Positions 44,412-53,102 of a stretch of 64,000 bases of DNA are shown in pieces. The notes below the pieces were generated by a model, which was given only the letters and a program-made list of their open reading frames with translations, searched no databases and was not told the origin of the DNA. The DNA lies in NCBI RefSeq assembly GCF_014647415.1, contig NZ_BMPD01000001.1:806001-870000 (forward strand). Reading direction: 5' to 3'. Origin of the DNA: Haloarcula sebkhae (lineage in GTDB: Archaea > Halobacteriota > Halobacteria > Halobacteriales > Haloarculaceae). Each line of letters starts with the position of its first letter. The stretch's first letter is position 1. The translations under genes and the position numbers were made by a program.

Positions 44412-44553
44412 GGACGACTCTGTGGCGTCGCTCGGCTTCGGGCTTTCGTTCGTCAGCAACACACCAACGACAACTATACAGGTAGCAACAGAATCGCGGG
44501 CGTAGCATACACATAGTGAGTGGCTACTCATATACGGGACTCCTTGCGAAGCC

Positions 44554-44718
44554 ATGACCCTATCCGAAACCCCGGACCCGGTACGGTTCGTCTGTCCGTT
44601 CTGTGAACGGACGTTCGACCGGCCCCGATCAGTGTGTGATAGCTGCGATAGCACAGTCGTCGTCTCCGTGGAAAGTCAATCAGTGTACGACAGCATCCTT
44701 CCGATGTGTGGACATTAG
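44554..44718 (+). CDS. Small zinc-ribbon-like protein, 54 aa
   Basis: Start MTLSETPDPVRF followed by two metal-binding knuckles VCPFCERTF and CDSCDSTVV, a CPxC...CxxC pattern that would bind one zinc. Haloarchaea encode many such mini-proteins; most are not characterised. A further C near the end (MCGH) could take part. It lies in an otherwise empty gap upstream of the RNase H-like gene on the same strand. Confidence 0.65.
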   Translation: MTLSETPDPVRFVCPFCERTFDRPRSVCDSCDSTVVVSVESQSVYDSILPMCGH

Positions 44719-44797
44719 GCCGGGTGAGACATGACGTTCCGGTCGTCTGTCACGCGCACCGACGGGCTTACATACAGCCCAACCTGTACCCGAGAGC

Positions 44798-45535
44798 GTG
44801 CGCGTCGAGAACAGTTTCATCGGTACCGACGGCGTCGGGGAGAAGACCGAGCAGTCCATCTGGGAGCAGGGCGTCACTCACTGGGACGAATTCGAACCGT
44901 CCGTCGTCGGCGGCCAGCGCGGCGACCGGATCCAGCAGTTCATCGACGAGGGTCGGGACCGGATCGCCGAGACCGACGTTACCTACTTCGACCATGCGTT
45001 TCCCAGCAGCGAGCGCTGGCGGTTGTACGAGACCTTCCGCGAGCGGGCCTGTTTCTTCGACATCGAGACGACCGGACTCGACCAGGACCGCAATCAGGTG
45101 ACAACAGTGAGTCTCCATCAGGGCGGCGACACACAGACGCTCATCGCCGGCGACGACCTGACCGCCGAGAACCTCCGGGCCGCCTTCGACGGCGCGGATC
45201 TGCTGGTGACGTTCAACGGCAAGCGCTTCGACGTGCCCTTCCTCGAAGCGAACTTCGACGTCGACCTCGACCGCCCGCATCTGGACCTGATGTACACCTG
45301 CAAGAAGATCGGACTCTCCGGCGGGCTCAAACAGGTCGAACAGGACATCGGTATCGAGCGGGACCGACCGGATATTTCCGGTCGGGACGCGGTACGGCTC
45401 TGGCGGGAACACGAACAGGGCCGAGACGGTGCACTCGAAACGCTGGTGTCGTACAACCGAGAGGACACAGTGAACCTCAAGACGCTGGCCGAGACCGCTA
45501 CCGAGCGGCTTGATGAGCGGATTTTTGTTGGTTGA
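44798..45535 (+). CDS. Ribonuclease H-like exonuclease domain protein
   Basis: Protein of 245 residues with a DEDD-type nuclease core: FFDIETTGLDQDRNQVTTVS (motif I, about 87), LLVTFNGKRFDVPFLEANF (motif II, about 134) and a C-terminal SYNREDTVNLKTL (motif III, D about 227). It matches the RNase_H_2/YprB group, thought to be an RNA or DNA 3' exonuclease. GTG start at 44798. The N-terminal 80 residues (SFIGTDGVGEKTEQSIWEQG) form a helical region typical of the family. Confidence 0.88.
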   Translation: MRVENSFIGTDGVGEKTEQSIWEQGVTHWDEFEPSVVGGQRGDRIQQFIDEGRDRIAETDVTYFDHAFPSSERWRLYETFRERACFFDIETTGLDQDRNQVTTVSLHQGGDTQTLIAGDDLTAENLRAAFDGADLLVTFNGKRFDVPFLEANFDVDLDRPHLDLMYTCKKIGLSGGLKQVEQDIGIERDRPDISGRDAVRLWREHEQGRDGALETLVSYNREDTVNLKTLAETATERLDERIFVG

Positions 45536-45635
45536 TTTCAGGGACGAGAGCCGTCACTACACCCCCTTTGTTTCGAGTGGAGTGGGAAAGTGTGACAGTG
45601 TTCCGTAGCGCCCTAATGAGGCCGAGCGTGTCGAG

Positions 45636-45947
45636 TTATCGACTCCAGAATGGCGTGTGCCCGTGTCCGAGGACGATAGAAGCCATATGCCAAGCGACAA
45701 GTTCGAGGAACAGCGCCGTATCCTGCCCTGTTCCAACGCCGTAGAGCAAGGGGAGATACAGCAGCGGCAACATGACCGCTGCCCAGAACGCAAACGGTCG
45801 GACACTGGTGAGCGTCACAGTCCAAGCCCCGCGAACCGCAAACGCGAGCGTATCGAGATATGGACTGCGGTCCGTCGGTCGCAGTCTGTCAGCGTCGCTC
45901 TGGTGCGGAAGCGGAGGGCTATCGCCGCTCGATGACCCCACCGTCAC
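45636..45947 (-). CDS. Small membrane protein, three-helix
   Basis: Protein of 103 residues: a polar acidic N-terminus (SDADRLRPTDRS), then a membrane region of two to three helices (FAFWAAVMLPLLYLPLLYG, ALFLELVAWHMASIVLG) and the end HTPFWSR. I recognise no characterised family. It lies alone on the minus strand between the RNase H-like gene (convergent) and a CPxC mini-protein (same strand, upstream). Confidence 0.65.
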   Translation of the reverse strand: MTVGSSSGDSPPLPHQSDADRLRPTDRSPYLDTLAFAVRGAWTVTLTSVRPFAFWAAVMLPLLYLPLLYGVGTGQDTALFLELVAWHMASIVLGHGHTPFWSR

Positions 45948-46090
45948 TCCCCCTGTCTGGCCTCGGTATCATTGGTTGAATCAACAGTATACCGCACCTA
46001 ATCCGTGGTCACTACACAGATAGGTGACTGCGCCAGCGTGTCTATGTGTATTCACCACTCGTATGGCAGTCATGTCTGTTCGGAAAGGAA

Positions 46091-46258
46091 TTACACTGGA
46101 TTCACGGCGCCCTCACAATCCGGACACGTGGCGAGCATCCGCGGCCAGTCGCCGGCCGTGTCGTACGCGATGACGAGATTCGCCGCGGGAATCGTCACGT
46201 CACAGGCCGGACACCTCCCCAGTGGTGGGTCTGCCGTTTCTATGTCACTGTTCCACAT
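46091..46258 (-). CDS. Small zinc-binding protein with two CPxC motifs, 55 aa
   Basis: ATG at 46256-46258 opens MWNSDIETADPPLGRCPACD, with the second pair in LATCPDCEGAVNPV at the C-terminus: CPAC and CPDC separated by about 27 residues, a typical zinc ribbon. The middle (IPAANLVIAYDTAGDWPR) forms strands that would bridge the knuckles. The stop is TAA at 46091-46093. It could bind nucleic acid or protein; no specific role is known to me. Confidence 0.7.
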   Translation of the reverse strand: MWNSDIETADPPLGRCPACDVTIPAANLVIAYDTAGDWPRMLATCPDCEGAVNPV

Positions 46259-46318
46259 ACACAGAGCTACGCACTCAGGACATATTGTTACCAGCCACCT
46301 ACGGAGTGTACGGCAGTC

Positions 46319-46600
46319 TTAGGTGTCGTCGTCCTGCGGCGGCCGCTTCGATAACCGGTCAAACCGACGCTGGGCCTCGCTCGCCCGGTCGGCGGTTTCC
46401 TCCGGTTCAGGGCTTACATCCGCGAGCGCCGAGTCCGCAACGGTGATCTCCAGAACCACGTCGGCCGTCCGCGCATCGGCCGGCAGTGCGGTCGCCTCAA
46501 TGTCGAGAGCGGACAGTCCATCCTCGGTGTCTACTTCCAGCGTGGCGATGCCGTTCTCGATTCGGTCGACAATGGCGGTGTAGGTTCCGTCAGGTAGCAT
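46319..46600 (-). CDS. DUF3006-family protein
   Basis: Protein of 93 residues starting MLPDGTYTAIVDRIENGIAT, the DUF3006 core (DGTYTAIVDRIEN.IA.LEV). The C-terminal half is an acidic, disordered tail (EPEETADRASEAQRRFDRL). Its ATG overlaps the TGA of the upstream metallo-beta-lactamase gene (TGATG), so the two are made together. DUF3006 genes commonly follow ComEC-like MBL proteins, but the biochemical role is unknown. Confidence 0.88.
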   Translation of the reverse strand: MLPDGTYTAIVDRIENGIATLEVDTEDGLSALDIEATALPADARTADVVLEITVADSALADVSPEPEETADRASEAQRRFDRLSKRPPQDDDT

Positions 46601-48048
46601 CAGTAACTCCGTTCCAGTACGGTCTCGTTGTCGGCGTCGGTCACAGTCACAGTGTCGCCGCCATTGTTCCATATCGGACGCTCCGACCCCCAGTAAAGAT
46701 CGGTGTCCGTGTCGGTACCGCTGCCGGTGTGGAGGGTCACGGTCTCGTCCGGGCCGAGCGTGAATCCGTCGGGGACGATGTAGGTGTGGTCGGCTTCGTC
46801 ACTGACCGTCCAGCCGCCCATGTCAAGCGGCTCCGCGCCAGCGTTCCGGAACACGACGTACTCGTCGTTGAGGTTGTCCCGGTCGTCGCCCGCCGCATCG
46901 GCGTGGACCCGGTCGATGATCAGGTCGCCACTCGTGTTCTCAGTAGGCGTTCCACCGTCGGTCACGGCTGGCGTGTCGGTCGCGGCCGGCGTATCAGTCC
47001 GTGGGGACGAGCGGGGCAGGTAGGTCGCTCGCTGGGTAACCGGTTCGGTCGTACCCGGCGAAATCGGGTCCCCGGATCGCAGTGACAGCGGGTCCGTCGG
47101 CGCTGCCCGCTGCGTGCTGACGGTCACGGCGGTCCCGTTGCTGGTCAGGACGGTATCCCCGTGGGTGGCGGTCCAGTACGTCGGAACCGAGCGCGCCGAA
47201 AGCCGCTGGAGGGTCTCGTTGTCCGGGTGTCCGTACTGCGAGTCGTAGGCGCTCGATACCACGACCGTCCGGGGGCTGGCGGCGTCCAGCAGCGGCCCGT
47301 CAGTGCTTGACGCGCTGCCGTGGTGACCGGCTTTTAATACAGTGGACCCGAGTGTCGCTCCGTAGGTATCGACGAGATACGCCTCCTGGTCGTCCTCCGC
47401 ATCGCCGGTAAAGAGGAAGCTCGTCTTGCCGTGCTCGATCCGGATGACGATGCTGTTCTCGTTTCGGGCTCCGTTTTCGAGATAGGGGTTCGGCGGGCCG
47501 AGTACCGTCGTCTCGACGCCGGAGAACCTGATCCGGTCGCCCTCGCGCGTCTCGTACAGCGTCACGTTGTGGGCTTCGACGGCGTCGAGGTACCGCTCGT
47601 AGGTCTGCGTGCTCGCGGCGATACCGGGGTCGTACACCACGCCGACGCCGTTTTTCTCGGTCTCGTAGTGCCTGATGACGGCCGCGTTACCGCCGATGTG
47701 GTCGGCATCGTTGTGCGAGACGACGAAGTGGTCGATGCGGTCGATGCCCTGTCGGTCGAGATACTGCAGGACGTACTCGCCGTCGTCGGTGAAGTCCCCG
47801 GAGTCGATGAGCATCGTTTCGTTGTCGGGGCTGACCAGCAGGGTCGCCACCGACTGGCCGACGTTGATGAAGTGGACCTCTAGCGTCCCGTTCGCCGCGG
47901 CCGGCAAGGAGGCATCCGGCGTCGCCGTCTCGGTCGCAGTCGGCGAGTTCGTGCTACCGTCCACCCCGTTGGCCACGAACCCGCCACAGCCAGCAAGCAC
48001 CAGCAGTACTGCGACGATCAGGGAGGCAACCCCGCGACTCTGTACCAT
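46600..48048 (-). CDS. Lipid-anchored ComEC-like metallo-beta-lactamase with lamin-tail domain
   Basis: Protein of 482 residues: a lipoprotein signal with lipobox LVLAGC (Cys about 21), a metallo-beta-lactamase domain with HFINVGQSVATLLVSPDNET, the motif SHNDADHIGG (about 111-120) and AGHHGSASSTDG (about 236), as in the ComEC MBL domain, and a C-terminal lamin-tail (LTD) domain (EYVVFRNAGAEPLDMGGWTV). It has no ComEC permease part. An extracellular nuclease or phosphodiesterase is inferred. The ATG at 48048 follows an AATAACT promoter by about 27 nt; the ATG 12 codons upstream would include it. Confidence 0.88.
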   Translation of the reverse strand: MVQSRGVASLIVAVLLVLAGCGGFVANGVDGSTNSPTATETATPDASLPAAANGTLEVHFINVGQSVATLLVSPDNETMLIDSGDFTDDGEYVLQYLDRQGIDRIDHFVVSHNDADHIGGNAAVIRHYETEKNGVGVVYDPGIAASTQTYERYLDAVEAHNVTLYETREGDRIRFSGVETTVLGPPNPYLENGARNENSIVIRIEHGKTSFLFTGDAEDDQEAYLVDTYGATLGSTVLKAGHHGSASSTDGPLLDAASPRTVVVSSAYDSQYGHPDNETLQRLSARSVPTYWTATHGDTVLTSNGTAVTVSTQRAAPTDPLSLRSGDPISPGTTEPVTQRATYLPRSSPRTDTPAATDTPAVTDGGTPTENTSGDLIIDRVHADAAGDDRDNLNDEYVVFRNAGAEPLDMGGWTVSDEADHTYIVPDGFTLGPDETVTLHTGSGTDTDTDLYWGSERPIWNNGGDTVTVTDADNETVLERSY

Positions 48049-48146
48049 TCCGTCTATGTACGTGGCCGAGTTATTTGGTATCACCTACCAACTACGTACC
48101 ACGGGACAGGGCGTGTTGTCGCTATCTCCGAACGACCGTACGCTGT

Positions 48147-48779
48147 TCAGTAGTTCGCGATCTCGGGTGACTGCGGCGTGTCCGTCGGCCGCAGCAGGTG
48201 GACGCGGCCGGCAAGGAACCCGAGCAAGAGGCCGGTGAAGTGTGCGATAAGCGCGACACCGGGGTTGGCAGTGGCGAACGTGATCGCGGCGGCGACGACG
48301 CCGGCCAGCGCTAACTGGACGCGCGGCGCGAGTTCGAAACCCCCGATGACGGTGTCAGTCAGGCGATTGGCGGCGAGCAGATAGCCAAAGAGGCCAAACA
48401 CCGCGCCGCTGGCCCCGAGGACGGAAACGTGGCTGACCATTCCGGGAACGAACGGGCCGACGAGACTGGCTATCGAGACCTGCGAAACCCCGGCGAGTGC
48501 GCCGGTCGAAACGAAGAAGGCGTGGAACCGGAGCGGCGAGGTCTGGCGTTCGAGGACGACACCGGCGAGCGCCAATCCGACAGCATTTGCAAGAAGATGC
48601 GACAGGCCGGCGTGTGCGTACACACTGGTGACGAGCGTCCAGGGGCGACTGAACAGCGGCGGGGAGAGGGCGAACAGGCTCCGCGGGGCAGTCACCACGC
48701 CGACGGCCTGCTGTGCGAGGAACACAGCAACGATGACGGCCAGCGTGACCACGGTCGGGCTTTGTCGCAGCGGCTTCAT
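48147..48779 (-). CDS. Rhomboid-family intramembrane protease
   Basis: Protein of 210 residues with six predicted membrane helices. Catalytic residues of rhomboid serine proteases are present: VYAHAGLSHLLANAVGLAL (His/Asn of the oxyanion helix), the nucleophile Ser in GASGAVFGLFG (about 123) and His in LIAHFTGLLLG (about 180). It cleaves membrane-spanning substrates. It is at the same strand as, and immediately upstream of, the MBL lipoprotein, with about 100 bp between. Confidence 0.92.
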   Translation of the reverse strand: MKPLRQSPTVVTLAVIVAVFLAQQAVGVVTAPRSLFALSPPLFSRPWTLVTSVYAHAGLSHLLANAVGLALAGVVLERQTSPLRFHAFFVSTGALAGVSQVSIASLVGPFVPGMVSHVSVLGASGAVFGLFGYLLAANRLTDTVIGGFELAPRVQLALAGVVAAAITFATANPGVALIAHFTGLLLGFLAGRVHLLRPTDTPQSPEIANY

Positions 48780-48871
48780 CGTGCCGATATTGTCGCCCTC
48801 GATACAAGAAACGCTCGGACACCCCGAACCGTTGCAGAACGCATACGTGGCAGCGTGGCGTTACGTCGCAT

Positions 48872-49162
48872 ATGTCCGAACTGACCGACGCCCTCACTGC
48901 GGCGTTCGCCGACGAGACCGACGACGAAATCGCACAGGCAGCCGCCGAGAACATCGCCGACTTTGCCGAGGAGTACGATGAGGACCTGACGAGCGACCGC
49001 GTCACTGACCTGCTCGCGGCCGCGCCCTACGATGGATTTCAGCGCCGGTTCAACTGGATCGTCGGCGAACTCGCCGCCGAGAACGAGGACTGCACCGACT
49101 CCCGAGCGTTCCGTATCGACGGGTTCGGCGAACTCGCCGCCGACCCGGACATCGGGACCTGA
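48872..49162 (+). CDS. Conserved acidic protein of unknown function
   Basis: Protein of 96 residues, mainly helical and very acidic: MSELTDALTAAFADETDDEI, then FAEEYDEDLTSDRVTDLLAA and FQRRFNWIVGELAAENEDCT. The composition is that of a genuine haloarchaeal protein. I recognise no catalytic motif or family. It sits 8 bp ahead of the GIY-YIG gene on the same strand, so co-expression is likely. Confidence 0.75.
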   Translation: MSELTDALTAAFADETDDEIAQAAAENIADFAEEYDEDLTSDRVTDLLAAAPYDGFQRRFNWIVGELAAENEDCTDSRAFRIDGFGELAADPDIGT

Positions 49163-49170
49163 TCGGGTGC

Positions 49171-49620
49171 ATGCCTGGCGGCACCTACACGCTGGTACTC
49201 GAACGGGGCACCAGCGGGTCGATTGCAGTCGGCGCGCTTGGTGAAATCACGTTCCCGGCAGGCTGGTACGCCTACACCGGGAGCGCGCTGGGTAGCGGCG
49301 GCTTCGGCCGCATCGACCGCCACCGCGCGGTCGCCGCCGGCGACAACGACACCCGGCACTGGCACATCGACTACCTGCTCGGTGACGCGGCGACGACCGT
49401 CGAACAAGTCGTGACGACCGAGGCCGACATCGAATGCGCCGTCGCCAAGCGACTCGACGGTCCGACAGCGGCGGGGTTCGAGGGTATCGACGCCTTCGGC
49501 TGTTCTGATTGTGACTGTCGTTCGCACCTAATACACCACAAGCAGCAGGAGAAACTGATCGGCGCGGTGACCGACGCCCACGAGGCTGCCCAAGAGGGGA
49601 CAGTAGCCGCGACCGAGTAG
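49171..49620 (+). CDS. GIY-YIG/DUF123-type nuclease-fold protein
   Basis: Protein of 149 residues with the DUF123 variant of the GIY-YIG nuclease fold: GGTYTLVLERGTSGSIAVGA, then WYAYTGSALGSGGFGRIDRH (about 33-52) in place of the YIG strand and an active-site Arg, RHWHIDYLLG. The C-terminus holds a Cys cluster (FGCSDCDCRSHLIHH) that could bind metal. The family is associated with DNA repair and is sometimes fused to endonuclease III. The stop abuts the convergent leuS stop with no base between. Confidence 0.88.
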   Translation: MPGGTYTLVLERGTSGSIAVGALGEITFPAGWYAYTGSALGSGGFGRIDRHRAVAAGDNDTRHWHIDYLLGDAATTVEQVVTTEADIECAVAKRLDGPTAAGFEGIDAFGCSDCDCRSHLIHHKQQEKLIGAVTDAHEAAQEGTVAATE

Positions 49621-52299
49621 TCAGGAGATGTGAATCGCGGGCTTGTTCGGTCGCGCTTTGGCCGCGAGGTCGTCGTCGGGCGTGGCCCGCCGGACGACGA
49701 CGTCACAGCCGAACTCGTCTTCGAACAGCCACGCGGCCTGCTGGAGCGTGTCGAGTTCGCGCTCGCCGTCAATAATCGGTTCGAGCCCTGCCCCACGGCC
49801 GGCCAGTCGGTCGGCGAACTCGGCGGCTGTGTCGCCGTGCTGTTTGATCTCTTCGTCGGCCATGATTTCACCGACGATGGCGTCGTCAGGGTCCGATTCG
49901 CGGGCGATCTCGTAGGCCCGGTACTTCCAGTCGGCGGCGACGACGAGTTCGATCTCGTTCGGTTCGTCGATGTCGACGACCTCCGTGATCTCACGCACGT
50001 CGTCGAGCGTCCGCCGGACTACCTGCCGCTCGATGCGGTAGTCGTCCACGTCCCGGAGCGGCTCCGGCCACCGGCTCTCGGCGACGAGGCCATCCTCGTC
50101 GAGCAGTTGCCACATCTCCTCGGCGAGGAACGGTGCGATAGGTGCGACTAAGCCGGCGAGCACCCGCAGACCCCGGCCGTAGGCGAACTGATACGGGCGG
50201 TCGTAACCCGCGTAGCGCCCCAGTAGCCGGGCGAAGCGCTGTATCTCGCCGATGACGCGGTGGAAACGGAAGCGGTCGTACTCCTCGGTGACAGCCGCGA
50301 TTGTCCGGTCGATTTCCCGCTCCAAGTACGCGTCGTGGTCGGTGCTCTCGGTCCGTGTCTCCGTTCGGTCGGTATACTCCGTGACAAGGCGATACAGTGT
50401 CTGCTGGAAGTCGTAGGCCGTCGAGACATCCTTCACGGTCCACTCGAAGTCCTGCGAGGGGTGGGCCGCTGAGAGGACGAACAGCCGCGTCGTCTCGGCC
50501 CCGTACTCGTGGGGCGCGATGTCGTTGCCCTTCGACTTGGACATCTTCTCGCCACCGTGGAGCACCGTGCCCTGATTGATGAGCCGCTCGACCGGTTCTT
50601 CGCGGTCAAGCAGACCGATATCCGAGAGCGCCCGGGCAAAAAAGCGGATGTACAGCAGGTGGAGGACGGCGTGTTCCTCGCCGCCGACGTACACGTCCAC
50701 CGGGAGCCACTCGTCGGCAGTCGCCTGGTCGAAGGGCGCTGATTCGAAGTGCGGAGAGAGATACCTGAGGAAGTACCACGAGGAGTCGACGAAGGTATCC
50801 ATCGTGTCCGTCTCTCGCACCGCATCGGCCCCACAGTCAGGACAGGGGGTCTGCTTCCACTCCTCAGCCGCATCGAGTGGATTTCCGGTCGTCTGGACGT
50901 AGTCGGGCAGTTCCACCGGCAGGTCTTCTTCCGGAACCGGGACGTGGCCACAGTCGTCACAGTGGACGATCGGGATGGGCGTCCCCCAGTAGCGCTGTCG
51001 CGAGATGAGCCAGTCCCGCAGGCGGTAGGTCACCGTGGACTCGGCGGCCTCGTCCTCACGCAGGCGCTCGCGGGCGGCGGAGCTGGCGAGACCGTCGTAC
51101 TCGCCGCTGCTCGTGAGCATCCCGTCGCCGGTGTAGGGCGCGTGTGGCAAGTCCGTCCCGCTGCCGTCGACCGGTTCGACAGCCTGCTCGACGGGCAGGT
51201 CGTGCTTGTCGGCGAAGTCGTGGTCCTGTTCGTTGTGGGCGGGGACGCCCATGACTGCGCCCGTGCCAACATCGTCAAGGACGTACGCGGCGACGTACAC
51301 CGGGAGTTCCTCGCCGGTGTACGGGTGAGTCGCAGTCAGATCCGTCTCGACGCCGCTCATCCCGGCGTCGTCTGTATTTGCTACGGATTCCACGTACTCG
51401 GCGATATCGTCGTCCGTCTCGGCCAGCGCTCGCGCGAGGTCGTGGCCCGGCGACAGCGCCAGATACGTCGCGCCGTACACCGTATCGAGCCGGGTCGTGA
51501 ACGCCTCGACGGCCTCGTGGTCGTCGTGGCCGACGGTAAACGAGACCCGAGCGCCCTCCTGACGGCCGATCCAGTTGCGCTGGCTGTCCCGGACGCCGTC
51601 GGGCCACCCCTCCAGCTCGTCCAGCCCGTGATACAGCTCCTCGGCGTAGTCGGTGATGGCGAAAAACCACTGGTCGAGGTCGCGCTGCTCGACAGCCGTT
51701 CCACAGCGCCAGCAGACGCCGCTGCCGTGGGTGTGGCTGTGGCCGGTGTTGGCGGTCGTCCCGCCGTCGTCGGCTTCCGGCGGCGTTTCGACCTGCGCGT
51801 CGGCAAGCACCGTCTCGCAGTCCGGACACCAGTTCACCGTCGCCGCGCCGTAGTCGACCAGTCCCTCGTCGTAGAACTGGGTGAACAGCCACTGGTTCCA
51901 CTGATAGTATTCGGGGTCACAGGTGGTGATTTCCCGGGACCAGTCGTACCCAAAGCCCATCTCCCGGAGGTCGTCTTTCATCTGGTCGATACACGTCCGG
52001 GTCCAGGACTCGGGGTCCGTGTCCCGCTCGTAGGCCGCGTTCTCCGCCGGCAGGCCGAAGGCATCCCACCCCATCGGGTGGAGCACGTCGTCGCCCGCCA
52101 TCCGCCGGTACCGAGCATACGCGTCTGTGATGGCGTAGTTCCGGATGTGTCCCATATGCAACGAGCCGGACGTGTATGGGAACATCCCCAGCACGTACGT
52201 CGGGTCCTCGGCGTCAGTCGGGCACTCGAAAACGCCGTCCCGCTCCCAGGCCTGCTGCCAGTACTCCTGAACCCGAGCGTGGTCATATCGGCGCGACAT
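49621..52299 (-). CDS. leuS: Leucyl-tRNA synthetase
   Basis: Protein of 892 residues, class Ia, bacterial-length type. HIGH motif H48-M-G-H (YTSGSLHMGHIRNY), KMSKS motif GGEKMSKSKGNDI near residue 585, and a zinc-type pair in the CP region (CPDCETVLADAQ, about 156) and HCDDCGH. An editing domain (VYGATYLALSPGHDLARALA) lies in CP1. It charges tRNA-Leu. Length and motif layout match bacterial rather than archaeal/eukaryal LeuRS, consistent with ancient acquisition by haloarchaea (inferred). Confidence 0.95.
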   Translation of the reverse strand: MSRRYDHARVQEYWQQAWERDGVFECPTDAEDPTYVLGMFPYTSGSLHMGHIRNYAITDAYARYRRMAGDDVLHPMGWDAFGLPAENAAYERDTDPESWTRTCIDQMKDDLREMGFGYDWSREITTCDPEYYQWNQWLFTQFYDEGLVDYGAATVNWCPDCETVLADAQVETPPEADDGGTTANTGHSHTHGSGVCWRCGTAVEQRDLDQWFFAITDYAEELYHGLDELEGWPDGVRDSQRNWIGRQEGARVSFTVGHDDHEAVEAFTTRLDTVYGATYLALSPGHDLARALAETDDDIAEYVESVANTDDAGMSGVETDLTATHPYTGEELPVYVAAYVLDDVGTGAVMGVPAHNEQDHDFADKHDLPVEQAVEPVDGSGTDLPHAPYTGDGMLTSSGEYDGLASSAARERLREDEAAESTVTYRLRDWLISRQRYWGTPIPIVHCDDCGHVPVPEEDLPVELPDYVQTTGNPLDAAEEWKQTPCPDCGADAVRETDTMDTFVDSSWYFLRYLSPHFESAPFDQATADEWLPVDVYVGGEEHAVLHLLYIRFFARALSDIGLLDREEPVERLINQGTVLHGGEKMSKSKGNDIAPHEYGAETTRLFVLSAAHPSQDFEWTVKDVSTAYDFQQTLYRLVTEYTDRTETRTESTDHDAYLEREIDRTIAAVTEEYDRFRFHRVIGEIQRFARLLGRYAGYDRPYQFAYGRGLRVLAGLVAPIAPFLAEEMWQLLDEDGLVAESRWPEPLRDVDDYRIERQVVRRTLDDVREITEVVDIDEPNEIELVVAADWKYRAYEIARESDPDDAIVGEIMADEEIKQHGDTAAEFADRLAGRGAGLEPIIDGERELDTLQQAAWLFEDEFGCDVVVRRATPDDDLAAKARPNKPAIHIS

Positions 52300-52430
52300 T
52301 TGCTACATTTTTCTGTGCCTGCCGCCCTCATCAGTGTTCGCCTATCGAAGCCACTGGAAATCGACGGACGCTGACCCAGACGAGACAGTACACTGAAGTA
52401 TATCTGAAAGAACAACTACGGCTAAAATAG

Positions 52431-53069
52431 ATGCGCCGCCGACACCTCCTCCTAAGTACCTCCAGCCTCATCGCGTTTTCCGGATGTGGCAGAAATCCGA
52501 CTGAGAGCGCAGAGACGAAAACAGAGACTGGCGACGAAAGGGCGACTGAAGCTACCGGCGAGCAGGTAACTGTCAGTGGTCAAGTTCGACCGACTGAAAG
52601 CCCCAGTCCTCCGTCAAAAGCGTTCACGTGCGATAAGCGCGACTTTGTCCGTCACCCGCCGATGTACGATCCAGACCGGATCAAATGGGGCGATACCGGA
52701 ACCGTCTCGTTACGCATTGACCAGACGACGTTTGAGTACGGTGATACGGCCCAGATTACGTTGACGAACACGACTGATAGCAGGATCTCCACAGGACTGA
52801 AGCAGACGTACCAGATTGAGCGCTTCACTGACGACGGCTGGCAAGATGTCCGTGGGAAAACTGGGGGAGATGAAATCCAGTACGTGGACATGGGGAGTGA
52901 GCCAGCACCAGGGGTGATTTATGAATGGTCGCTCCGTCTGACTGAAGCGGGTCTCGTTGCTGGGGACAAGGAGTTTACTGTCTGTCCAGAACTCGTCTCC
53001 GGGCGCTATCGGTTCGTGTACTGGACTGTGGATGCGCCGGTCGCGGTCGCATTCGACCTCACGCGGTAG
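52431..53069 (+). CDS. Lipoprotein with Ig-like domain, unknown role
   Basis: Protein of 212 residues with a signal peptide and lipobox (RRRHLLLSTSSLIAFSGC, Cys about 19), an acidic/Thr-rich linker (TESAETKTETGDERATEATG) and a C-terminal beta-rich domain (TTFEYGDTAQITLTNTTDSR, then SLRLTEAGLVAGDKEFTV and YRFVYWTVDAP) that resembles an Ig-like fold. It is surface anchored. I know no function; no enzymatic motif is visible. The leuS gene is divergent from it and the ABC importer genes follow on the opposite strand. Confidence 0.72.
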   Translation: MRRRHLLLSTSSLIAFSGCGRNPTESAETKTETGDERATEATGEQVTVSGQVRPTESPSPPSKAFTCDKRDFVRHPPMYDPDRIKWGDTGTVSLRIDQTTFEYGDTAQITLTNTTDSRISTGLKQTYQIERFTDDGWQDVRGKTGGDEIQYVDMGSEPAPGVIYEWSLRLTEAGLVAGDKEFTVCPELVSGRYRFVYWTVDAPVAVAFDLTR

Positions 53070-53102
53070 GCCGGTCCCACTGATACCGCTCTCAGTGGGC
53101 GG

